Counted from the first letter of the stretch, positions 1-4,925 are shown. The stretch is DNA of 12,084 nt from Thermoproteales archaeon (GCA_027068725.1 JAMOMD010000128.1:1-12084); one strand, 5' to 3'. Numbers and translations: made by a program. The notes: a model not told the origin generated them from the letters alone.

Positions 1-52
1 GTATTTAGCAGCTTCTACATGTTGTATGATATGCTTAATCTGTCCTGAGTAG

Positions 53-119
53 CAATGTGTGCGTGATGGGGCGGGGGCGGCTCCTTCATCGAAACCATTC
101 TTAGGGTCTCTCAGGAGCC
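53..119 (-). ncRNA. Candidate structured RNA, copy A of a two-copy motif
   Basis: Read on the minus strand, a 7-bp helix (113-119 with 79-85) encloses GAG (110-112), one free base, a 4-bp helix (105-108 with 93-96, one G-U pair), an 8-base loop, and TCGATGA (86-92). The outer helix is followed directly by GCCCCCGCC (70-78), then ATCA and CATTG. The element at 1909-1982 on the plus strand has the same layout with different helix bases. The GA of GAG can form tandem sheared G-A pairs with the GA ending TCGATGA, as in L7Ae-binding kink-turns; this is inference. The strand is chosen because the two flanking minus-strand C/D sRNAs (271-327, 166-222) would lie upstream on the same transcript. It has no CTGA D box, and I found no pocket plus ACA box of a normal H/ACA RNA, so its class is unknown. 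Confidence 0.5.
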
Positions 120-165
120 AGATGTACGAGAACTGTTTAGGATATTAATAGCTTAGTCTATTTTC

Positions 166-222
166 AGATCAGCTGTCCAGGTGTTCATCATGTTTGTCAG
201 TTTAGGGGATAGTCATCATGAT
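166..222 (-). ncRNA. Box C/D guide sRNA (2'-O-methylation guide)
   Basis: On the minus strand the order is: C box ATGATGA (219-213), 12-base guide CTATCCCCTAAA (212-201), D' box CTGA (200-197), 5-base spacer (196-192), C' box ATGATGA (191-185), 12-base guide ACACCTGGACAG (184-173), D box CTGA (172-169). All four boxes match consensus exactly, and both guides have the standard archaeal length. Such RNAs bind L7Ae, Nop5 and fibrillarin and direct methylation of the target base paired to the fifth guide base upstream of D or D'. Predicted targets are UUUAGGGGAUAG (the G at position 5) and CUGUCCAGGUGU (the C at position 5); I do not recognise either in rRNA. The C box overlaps by two bases the C box of the plus-strand sRNA at 215-268. 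Confidence 0.88.
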
Positions 223-268
223 GAGAACGCCTAGCGCTGAAGATGATGAAGAGACTACAAACTGATAG
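215..268 (+). ncRNA. Box C/D guide sRNA, divergent and overlapping its neighbour
   Basis: C box ATGATGA (218-224), 12-base guide GAACGCCTAGCG (225-236), D' box CTGA (237-240), 2-base spacer, C' box ATGATGA (243-249), 12-base guide AGAGACTACAAA (250-261), D box CTGA (262-265). Boxes are perfect; the D'-C' spacer is shorter than the usual three or more bases, which is the one weak point. Target of the D' guide is CGCUAGGCGUUC; ten consecutive guide bases (one G-U pair) would pair with GCUAGGUGUU, which I recall from helix 26 of crenarchaeal 16S rRNA (roughly E. coli 820-830). That match is from memory. The D guide would target UUUGUAGUCUCU. The gene fits exactly between the two minus-strand sRNAs: its C box overlaps one, and only 8 bases separate its D box from the D box of the other. 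Confidence 0.75.
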
Positions 269-270
269 CT

Positions 271-327
271 AGCTCAGTTCCGGGAGGATTTCCTCACCTG
301 TCAGATCCCGAGGTATTTCATCACTGT
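271..327 (-). ncRNA. Box C/D guide sRNA upstream of guaB
   Basis: On the minus strand: C box GTGATGA (324-318), 13-base guide AATACCTCGGGAT (317-305), D' box CTGA (304-301), 3-base spacer, C' box GTGAGGA (297-291, one mismatch), 13-base guide AATCCTCCCGGAA (290-278), D box CTGA (277-274). A TATA-like TTAAAA (353-348) is centred about 26 bases before the C box, correct for an archaeal promoter. The D guide has nine contiguous pairs with CCGGGAGGA, a stretch I recall from crenarchaeal 16S rRNA near E. coli 705-715; the D' guide would target AUCCCGAGGUAUU. Target assignments are inference. An 83-codon open frame on this strand (552-301) covers the same bases, but it is better explained as a shadow of guaB plus this RNA. 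Confidence 0.85.
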
Positions 328-345
328 GTTACAATGTTGCGACAA

Positions 346-355
346 GGTTTTAAGA
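346..355. promoter_or_regulatory. Shared TATA box: guaB (plus) and C/D sRNA (minus)
   Basis: GGTTTTAAGA contains TTTTAA on the plus strand and TTAAAA on the minus strand. Its centre (about 350.5) is 25.5 bases from the guaB ATG at 376 and 26.5 bases from the C box start at 324. Both are the spacing expected between an archaeal TATA box and a transcription start, so one box may serve both directions. It also argues that guaB starts at 376 and is leaderless. Confidence 0.55.
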
Positions 356-375
356 CGTGCCTTATCGTGTGCCCA

Positions 376-1794
376 ATGGTATTTCGCGAGAAGCTTCCTC
401 AGGGTATTGTAGTCACGTTTAATGATGTCATACTGCTTCCAGGGTACACTGAGGTCGATCCTGTCGAGGTCGACGTCAGGACACGCGTCTCGAGAAATGT
501 GTGGATTAACGTGCCCATAGTATCGTCTCCCATGGATACTGTGACGGAACACGAGCTTGCAATTCAGCTTGCTCGTCTAGGAGGAATTGGCATTGTGCAC
601 AGGAACTTGAGCACTGATGAGGAAGTAGAGATGGTGCGCAAGGTTAAGGAGGCTCCTCCTTACCCTGTCTATACCTTCTGTCTAGATGCATCACAACCTG
701 CACGTGACGCATTATCAGCAATGAGAGAACTTGCTGTTGATGCGATACCTGTTGTTGAGGCTGGAAGACCTGTAGGTATTGTCAAGAAACTAGATGTGCT
801 TCGCAATCCTGATGAACCAGCATGCAAGCTGTCGAGAAGACCAGTGATAGCAACTGTGGATGAGAATCCTGAAAGGTTGAGAAGACTGATGCTGGAAAAT
901 GACGTTGACATAGTTGTGCTAGTGGACTCTCAGGGACGTTACATGGGCTTTGTTACTGTGTGGGCACTAGAGTACCAGAGACCATTTCTGCCCTGCCTAG
1001 ACAGTGAGGGAAGACTGAGAGTAGGTGCTGCAATATCGCCATTCGACAAGGAACGAGCACTCAAACTAGACAAGTATGCTGATGTCCTTGTGCTTGATGT
1101 TGCAAATGCTGCCCATGAGAAAATCTTGACAGCACTCAAGAGTATCGAGAAGGAAATAACCGCAGATCTCGTAGTTGGAAACTTGGGAACTTACGACTCC
1201 ACGATTAGAGTCTTGACAAAGCTTGAGAAGATTGATGGTGTTAGAGTTGGCATAGCAAGTGGCTCAATATGTAGCACAGGTGTCGTTACAGGAGTAGCAG
1301 CACCTACATTATGGGCTGTTGCTCAAGTAGCTGATGCACTTCACGATCAAGGAATTGAGATACCTGTAATCGCTGATGGTGGCATAAAGACGCCAGGAGA
1401 CGCTGTTAAGGCATTTGCAGTTGGGGCATGGTGTGTGATGCTTGGAAGAGTACTAGCTCAAGCACATGAGTCGCCGAGTCCAATCATAGCTGTTGGAGAG
1501 AAGAAGTACAAGTACTACAGAGGAATGGCAAGTCCTGGAGCCAGACAGAGAAGATACGCAATTGATCGGTATAGCAGAAAGGTGAAGGACATATACGAAG
1601 GAGTAGAAGGACTTGTACCATACGCTGGCCCGCTGGAGAACATTGTGAAGGAATTTGTGAGTGGAATACAGGCAGCAATGGGGTACATAGGTGCGCGAAA
1701 CATACCTGAATGTTGGGAAAAAGCAAAACTAGCACTAGTCACAGTGCTCGGGAGAAAGGAGATTGAGCCACATAGCATCAGACTAGAGCTATAA
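376..1794 (+). CDS. guaB: Inosine-5'-monophosphate dehydrogenase (GuaB family, divergent)
   Basis: Predicted to oxidise IMP to XMP with NAD+, the first committed step of GMP synthesis. From the ATG at 376 the protein has 472 residues. The N-terminal barrel carries FNDVILLPG (15-23), PMDTVTE (52-58) and GGIGIVHRNLS (69-79). Two CBS repeats lie at about 90-205. The catalytic loop GSICSTG has Cys299, followed by ADGGI (333-337), GRVLAQAHES and YRGMAS (381-386). RY pairs at 393-394 and 398-399 could supply the Arg-Tyr base of the mobile flap. Several motifs depart from the family norm: ASGSIC for GPGSIC, DVANAA for the usual D-[ST]-A-H/Q-G, GNLGT for GNVAT, and a shortened flap. GMP reductases with CBS domains are related, so that alternative stays open, but MDTVTE and the RY pairs favour IMPDH. 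An in-frame ATG at 334 would place the TATA box inside the gene. A C/D sRNA begins 7 bases after the stop. Confidence 0.87.
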   Translation: MVFREKLPQGIVVTFNDVILLPGYTEVDPVEVDVRTRVSRNVWINVPIVSSPMDTVTEHELAIQLARLGGIGIVHRNLSTDEEVEMVRKVKEAPPYPVYTFCLDASQPARDALSAMRELAVDAIPVVEAGRPVGIVKKLDVLRNPDEPACKLSRRPVIATVDENPERLRRLMLENDVDIVVLVDSQGRYMGFVTVWALEYQRPFLPCLDSEGRLRVGAAISPFDKERALKLDKYADVLVLDVANAAHEKILTALKSIEKEITADLVVGNLGTYDSTIRVLTKLEKIDGVRVGIASGSICSTGVVTGVAAPTLWAVAQVADALHDQGIEIPVIADGGIKTPGDAVKAFAVGAWCVMLGRVLAQAHESPSPIIAVGEKKYKYYRGMASPGARQRRYAIDRYSRKVKDIYEGVEGLVPYAGPLENIVKEFVSGIQAAMGYIGARNIPECWEKAKLALVTVLGRKEIEPHSIRLEL

Positions 1795-1798
1795 TCAC

Positions 1799-1854
1799 GC
1801 TGTGATGAGACCTAAGGAGCGCTGAACATTGATGAAGGTACGGGTGGCTGAGCA
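1799..1854 (+). ncRNA. Box C/D guide sRNA just after the guaB stop
   Basis: C box GTGATGA (1802-1808), 13-base guide GACCTAAGGAGCG (1809-1821), D' box CTGA (1822-1825), 3-base spacer, C' box TTGATGA (1829-1835, one mismatch), 12-base guide AGGTACGGGTGG (1836-1847), D box CTGA (1848-1851). Predicted targets are CGCUCCUUAGGUC and CCACCCGUACCU, with the fifth base (C in both) methylated; I cannot place them in rRNA or tRNA. No TATA-like sequence sits about 26 bases upstream, inside the end of guaB, so it may be processed from the guaB transcript. Confidence 0.88.
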
Positions 1855-1908
1855 GGAAAAAGAGTAAGGAAATTAAACTACGTGGACATTACTACAACTG
1901 CCCCAGCA

Positions 1909-1982
1909 CCCTACGAGTGGCCTAGATGGCCTCGATGAGTAGGGGGAACCTAGCCCCCGCCGCTGTCCCTACATCATCATTG
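1909..1982 (+). ncRNA. Candidate structured RNA, copy B of the two-copy motif
   Basis: A 6-bp helix (CCCTAC 1909-1914 with GTAGGG 1939-1944) encloses GAG (1915-1917), one free base, a 4-bp GGCC/GGCC helix (1919-1922 with 1928-1931), a 5-base loop and TCGATGA (1932-1938). An 8-base linker leads to GCCCCCGCC (1953-1961), then ATCA and CATTG near the 3' end. Order and loop bases match copy A (53-119 minus), while both helices have different, still complementary bases. GTAGGG could instead pair with a second CCCTAC (1967-1972), and GGGGG (1942-1946) with CCCCC (1954-1958), so alternative folds exist. It lies between two C/D sRNAs on the same strand. It does not resemble an FMN riboswitch despite preceding ribB, which has its own promoter downstream at 2158. 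Confidence 0.5.
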
Positions 1983-2004
1983 TAGAATTCTAGTCTTCTC
2001 CACA

Positions 2005-2059
2005 GCGATGATGTACCTTACGGGCCCTGATACATGATGACTTCCCACGAAGCTGATAA
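2005..2059 (+). ncRNA. Box C/D guide sRNA upstream of ribB
   Basis: C box ATGATGT (2008-2014, last base off consensus), 12-base guide ACCTTACGGGCC (2015-2026), D' box CTGA (2027-2030), 3-base spacer, C' box ATGATGA (2034-2040), 12-base guide CTTCCCACGAAG (2041-2052), D box CTGA (2053-2056). Predicted targets are GGCCCGUAAGGU (C at position 5) and CUUCGUGGGAAG (G at position 5), neither assigned. The second guide is partly self-complementary (CTTC/GAAG). There is no clear TATA box 26 bases upstream, so joint transcription with the sRNA at 1799 and the structured element between them is likely. Confidence 0.88.
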
Positions 2060-2157
2060 CCCTCTACGCTAGACATGCCTATATTCGCTAACATACAAGC
2101 TATCACTATTACATTAACAAGTTGTTGAAGGACAGCTGAGTGCGCAGAAACATAATG

Positions 2158-2166
2158 TTTATAATT
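2158..2166 (+). promoter_or_regulatory. TATA box of the ribB-ribC operon
   Basis: TTTATAATT is close to the archaeal TATA consensus. Transcription would start near 2188, leaving about 12 untranslated bases before the ATG at 2200. Because the box lies inside the longer open frame that begins with GTG at 2140, it argues against that earlier start. Confidence 0.6.
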
Positions 2167-2199
2167 CTTGAGGACTCCCTATCTCGTCCGGTCTTGGTC

Positions 2200-2886
2200 A
2201 TGGCAAAGTTTGACTCTATCGAGCTGGGGATTGAGCTGTTTAGACAGGGTAGGCCTGTGCTGATATACGATTCTGATGACCGTGAAGGAGAGGTCGACAT
2301 TGTCTATCCTGCAGAGGTTGTGACACCTGACGATATTGCACTAATGCGACAGATGGCTGGAGGTTTGATCTGTTTTGCAACAAGATACGAGATTGGTCAT
2401 GTTCTTGGTCTTGAGCTACAGACAAGAATCCTGAAAAAGCTTAATGGGCTCGCTGACTTAGTTAAGCTTCCAAGTTATGGAGATGAGCCAGCTTTCTCAC
2501 TATGGGTTAATCATGTCAAAGTCAGGACAGGTATAAGAGATACCGATCGTGCACTAACAATTAGAGAACTGTCGAGAATCGTCAAGATGATTCAGGATGG
2601 AAATGTCGAGCAGGCACGTAGAGAGTTTCTAGCAAATTTCTACTCGCCTGGTCATGTACCTATCCTACTGGGACGCGTTGGTACCAGATACGGACATACC
2701 GAGCTCTCTCTTATGTTAGCTGAGCTTGCAGGTTGTACACCAGCTATAGTACTATGTGAAGTGCTTGGATCTAGTAGAGAGGCAGCAAGCGTAGACGAGT
2801 GTAGAGAACTTGCGAGAAAACTCAACACTGTCCTACTTGCAGGAAGTGACATAGTTAAACTCTACGAGCAGCGTATGAGGACATGA
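2200..2886 (+). CDS. ribB: 3,4-dihydroxy-2-butanone 4-phosphate synthase (RibB)
   Basis: Converts ribulose 5-phosphate to 3,4-dihydroxy-2-butanone 4-phosphate and formate, supplying the four-carbon unit of riboflavin. From the ATG at 2200 it has 228 residues, close to the roughly 227 of the methanocaldococcal enzyme. Visible signatures are the acidic catalytic loop DSDDREGE (24-31), GGLICFA (54-60), the substrate-binding stretch around RTGIRDTDRALTI (109-121), PGHV (150-153) and YGHTEL (164-169). It is the single-function archaeal form with no fused GTP cyclohydrolase II domain. The frame stays open to a GTG at 2140, but those 20 extra codons have no counterpart in the family and include the TATA box. 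The stop overlaps the ribC start by four bases (ATGA), indicating translational coupling. Confidence 0.93.
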   Translation: MAKFDSIELGIELFRQGRPVLIYDSDDREGEVDIVYPAEVVTPDDIALMRQMAGGLICFATRYEIGHVLGLELQTRILKKLNGLADLVKLPSYGDEPAFSLWVNHVKVRTGIRDTDRALTIRELSRIVKMIQDGNVEQARREFLANFYSPGHVPILLGRVGTRYGHTELSLMLAELAGCTPAIVLCEVLGSSREAASVDECRELARKLNTVLLAGSDIVKLYEQRMRT

Positions 2887-3371
2887 GAATAGGAATAGTT
2901 GATACAACATTCGCACGTGTTGACATGGCTAAGTATGCCATAGAGGAAATTCAGAGCCTTGTTCCACGCGCAGAAATTGTTAGACTCACAGTCCCCGGAT
3001 TCAAAAATACGCCATGGGCAGCACTCAAGCTTCTACGTGAGAAAGAGTGTGAAGGTGTTTTAGTCCTAGGATGGATAGGTAGGTCTCTAACCGATAAGAT
3101 AACGTACGCTGTAGCCTCGATGGGTCTAATTCTAGTACAGCTCGAGACTGGCAAGCCTGTAATAGACGTGACTGTGCACGAGGACGAGGCAGAAAGTGAC
3201 GTTGAGCTACGTAACATAGCTATAGACAGAGCTAGAAAGCACGCACGTAACCTAGTGCTCCTACTTCAGGGAAGAGACCTCACAAAATTTGCAGGTAAAG
3301 GACTCAGGCAGGGAAGACCTGACGTTGGTCCAATACTTGAGGATCTCGGCGACAAGTACATAGAATGGTAA
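2883..3371 (+). CDS. ribC: Archaeal-type riboflavin synthase
   Basis: Catalyses dismutation of two 6,7-dimethyl-8-ribityllumazine molecules to riboflavin and a pyrimidinedione, the last step of the pathway. The 162-residue protein begins MRIGIVDTTFARVDM, the hallmark of the archaeal riboflavin synthase, which is related to lumazine synthase rather than to the bacterial enzyme. VLVLGWIGRS (59-68) and VIDVTVHEDEA also fit this family. The start overlaps the ribB stop, so the two are one operon. The gene ends 9 bases from the convergent FdhD-like gene. The lumazine synthase and reductase/deaminase genes of the pathway are not in the window. Confidence 0.93.
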   Translation: MRIGIVDTTFARVDMAKYAIEEIQSLVPRAEIVRLTVPGFKNTPWAALKLLREKECEGVLVLGWIGRSLTDKITYAVASMGLILVQLETGKPVIDVTVHEDEAESDVELRNIAIDRARKHARNLVLLLQGRDLTKFAGKGLRQGRPDVGPILEDLGDKYIEW

Positions 3372-3380
3372 TTAGAACAA

Positions 3381-4085
3381 CTAGGCTAGTTTAAGAAGAC
3401 CCAGAGAGTACAGAACAAACCTTCCCTTATCCATGTCAGGAGCATACTCACCTAGCAACGTTATTCCAACCTTCTGAGCATACTCAGCAGCATCACAAGT
3501 AACATAACTTGTCGTGACTACACCAACAACTCTCGACACAGTCAAATAGCCAAGCAATGAGGCATCTACCGGAGCATCTGTCACTACAAGCACATGTTCA
3601 AGCATTGATCTACTTCTGTAGATTAGACCAACAATCTTATAGAATAGCGCATCTAAGTTATAATCATCTATAACTCCGATTGTGCAGCTCCTGTCGAGAT
3701 TATACACGATTGCAACTGACAACTTATCCCAGGTTTTTCTATAGTCAAGCTCTCTCACAAGCTTATCAATGAGTGAAATATTCACTGTACGTTCTTCTAA
3801 AAACACTCTAGGGGGATATTCATACTTATTGAAAGAGAGTACATTAATAATGTATTCACATTTTTCTGATTGAAAAACATGAACACTATCAGGATTGTAT
3901 CCTAGAACTATTGCATATCCTTGTCCAAGAAGCTCCAGATCCTTAGGTATAGTTCTGAGATGCGAGTATTCTAGTCCATTTATGAGGAGAGTACAGCTGC
4001 AGGTTCTGAGTACGAACCTCTCTTCCTGTGTCCACTTTCCCTCATAAAAGCATGTGACTACTCTTTTCTCAACATGGTAACACAT
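3381..4085 (-). CDS. Degenerate FdhD-like protein
   Basis: The 234-residue protein follows the FdhD plan. Residues 30-63 (SCTLLINGLEY, then IPKDLELLGQGYAIVLGYN) match the region with PKDLE..ALGF in FdhD. Residues 134-155 (CTIGVIDDYNLDALFYKIVGL) align with the EDVGRHNALDKLIG stretch, and 164-215 (HVLVVTDAP to ITLLGEY) with the final LLVSSR...L.L.GF part. FdhD transfers sulfur to the molybdenum or tungsten bis-MGD cofactor of formate dehydrogenases. The CxxC pair needed for sulfur transfer is absent, and the GGxH and GRHNA signatures have become TWDKL and DDYNLDA. It is probably not an active sulfurtransferase; it might bind or chaperone a cofactor. It diverges from psmA over a 61-base gap with a shared TATA box and has a nearly leaderless ATG start. 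Confidence 0.7.
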   Translation of the reverse strand: MCYHVEKRVVTCFYEGKWTQEERFVLRTCSCTLLINGLEYSHLRTIPKDLELLGQGYAIVLGYNPDSVHVFQSEKCEYIINVLSFNKYEYPPRVFLEERTVNISLIDKLVRELDYRKTWDKLSVAIVYNLDRSCTIGVIDDYNLDALFYKIVGLIYRSRSMLEHVLVVTDAPVDASLLGYLTVSRVVGVVTTSYVTCDAAEYAQKVGITLLGEYAPDMDKGRFVLYSLGLLKLA

Positions 4086-4109
4086 TTTGAGAGAAACTAT
4101 TAGGAGAAG

Positions 4110-4117
4110 CTTATAAG
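4110..4117. promoter_or_regulatory. Palindromic TATA box shared by psmA and the FdhD-like gene
   Basis: CTTATAAG is a perfect palindrome in the 61-base gap between divergent starts. Its centre lies 28.5 bases from the minus-strand ATG (4085) and 33.5 bases from the psmA ATG (4147). This fits a leader of about two bases for the FdhD-like gene and about seven for psmA. No second TATA-like sequence is seen in the gap. Confidence 0.6.
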
Positions 4118-4146
4118 CAAGGAGGCTTTCTCAAGAGCTGATTACC

Positions 4147-4875
4147 ATGTTCTCTCCAGCAATATATGGATACGATAGAGCTATAACAATATTTAGCCCT
4201 GAAGGCGAGCTGTACCAGGTCAGGTACGCTGGTGAGGCAGTTAAGAAGGGCTGGTCAACAGTTGGCATCAAGTGCAAGGAAGGTGTTGTCTTGGCAGCAG
4301 AGAAGAGGAAGATCAGCCCACTGATAGATCTTGAGAGCGTAGAGAAGATCTACATGATAGATGAGCACATAGCGGTTGCACCTTCAGGACTTCTGGCTGA
4401 TGCTAGAGTCCTGATAGAGTACGCTCGTCAGGAAGCTCAGATTCACAGATTACTATATGACGAGCCGATAGATGTTGAGTACCTTACCAGGAGAATAAGT
4501 GACCTAAAGCAGATATACACACAGCATGGTGGAGTAAGACCCTTCGGTGCAGCGCTGATCATAGGTGGAGTTGATAGACATGGGCCAAGGCTGTTTCAGA
4601 CAGATCCAGGAGGAATATACTTTGGCTACTATGCAACAGCTGTAGGTTCAGGCGCATCTACCATACTCGACTTCTTGGAGAAGAACTACAGGTACGACAT
4701 GACGATTGACGAGTGCATAAAGTTGGCAGTCTCAGCCCTGAGCAAGGTCATAGACACTCTAGAGGTTGATCGTGTAGAGATCGGCGTCATAACAGTCAAG
4801 GAGCGAAAATTCAGGAAGCTTACACCAGAGGAGATACAGAAGATCATTGAGGAGGTAAAGCGCGAGCAGAGATAG
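4147..4875 (+). CDS. psmA: 20S proteasome alpha subunit
   Basis: Forms the outer heptameric rings that gate entry to the proteasome chamber and dock ATPase activators. The 242-residue protein has the alpha-subunit start GYDRAITIFSPEG (8-20), with Tyr9, Asp10, Pro18 and Tyr27 matching the gate-stabilising residues. Lys67, Gly81 and Leu82 correspond to the activator-binding pocket (Lys66, Gly80, Leu81 in Thermoplasma). GGVRPFGAALI (128-138) is also typical. Residue 26 is Arg (YQVRYA), where this motif normally has an acidic residue. It heads the psmA-SBDS-rrp4 block found in many archaea, where proteasome and exosome genes are linked. Expression is probably from CTTATAAG at 4110-4117. Confidence 0.96.
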   Translation: MFSPAIYGYDRAITIFSPEGELYQVRYAGEAVKKGWSTVGIKCKEGVVLAAEKRKISPLIDLESVEKIYMIDEHIAVAPSGLLADARVLIEYARQEAQIHRLLYDEPIDVEYLTRRISDLKQIYTQHGGVRPFGAALIIGGVDRHGPRLFQTDPGGIYFGYYATAVGSGASTILDFLEKNYRYDMTIDECIKLAVSALSKVIDTLEVDRVEIGVITVKERKFRKLTPEEIQKIIEEVKREQR

Positions 4876-4892
4876 CATAACCTCTAAAACCC

Positions 4893-4901
4893 TAATTTTA
4901 G
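4893..4901 (+). promoter_or_regulatory. Possible TATA box for the SBDS-rrp4 genes
   Basis: TAATTTTAG is centred about 29 bases before the SBDS ATG, compatible with a nearly leaderless start. It is also the right arm of a weak inverted repeat (CTAAAA 4884-4889, TTTTAG 4896-4901). The promoter reading is preferred because of the spacing, but transcription could also continue from psmA. Confidence 0.4.
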
Positions 4902-4925
4902 GAACTTGCTTCTAGGAAGAGAGCA

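Noticed and set aside
26..69. A possible further C/D sRNA: ATGATAT (26-32), 12 bases, CTGA (45-48), GTGATGG (63-69)
   Set aside because: The first box has two mismatches, the D'-C' spacer would be 14 bases, and no CTGA follows the last box; the region is better used by the minus-strand structured element.
334..375. Earlier in-frame ATG for guaB
   Set aside because: The added 14 residues do not resemble an IMPDH start, and the region contains the likely TATA box.
301..552. 83-codon minus-strand open frame
   Set aside because: It runs antisense to guaB and into a C/D sRNA, with no recognisable protein pattern.
1974..1980. Minus-strand C box ATGATGA
   Set aside because: No CTGA occurs at the expected 12-13 bases on the minus strand, and the bases lie at the 3' end of plus-strand motif copy B.
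1909..1982. Motif copies as ordinary H/ACA guide RNAs
   Set aside because: An ACA exists at 1971-1973, but the lower stem and pocket cannot be built without overly large loops (about 20 bases each side), and copy A does not offer the same pocket.
1795..2199. FMN riboswitch upstream of ribB-ribC
   Set aside because: None of the conserved RFN-element stretches is present, the region is filled by other RNA genes, and the ribB promoter lies downstream of them.
4884..4901. Inverted repeat CTAAAA...TTTTAG as a terminator or operator
   Set aside because: The arms are short and AT-only; spacing to the SBDS ATG is better explained by a TATA box in the right arm.
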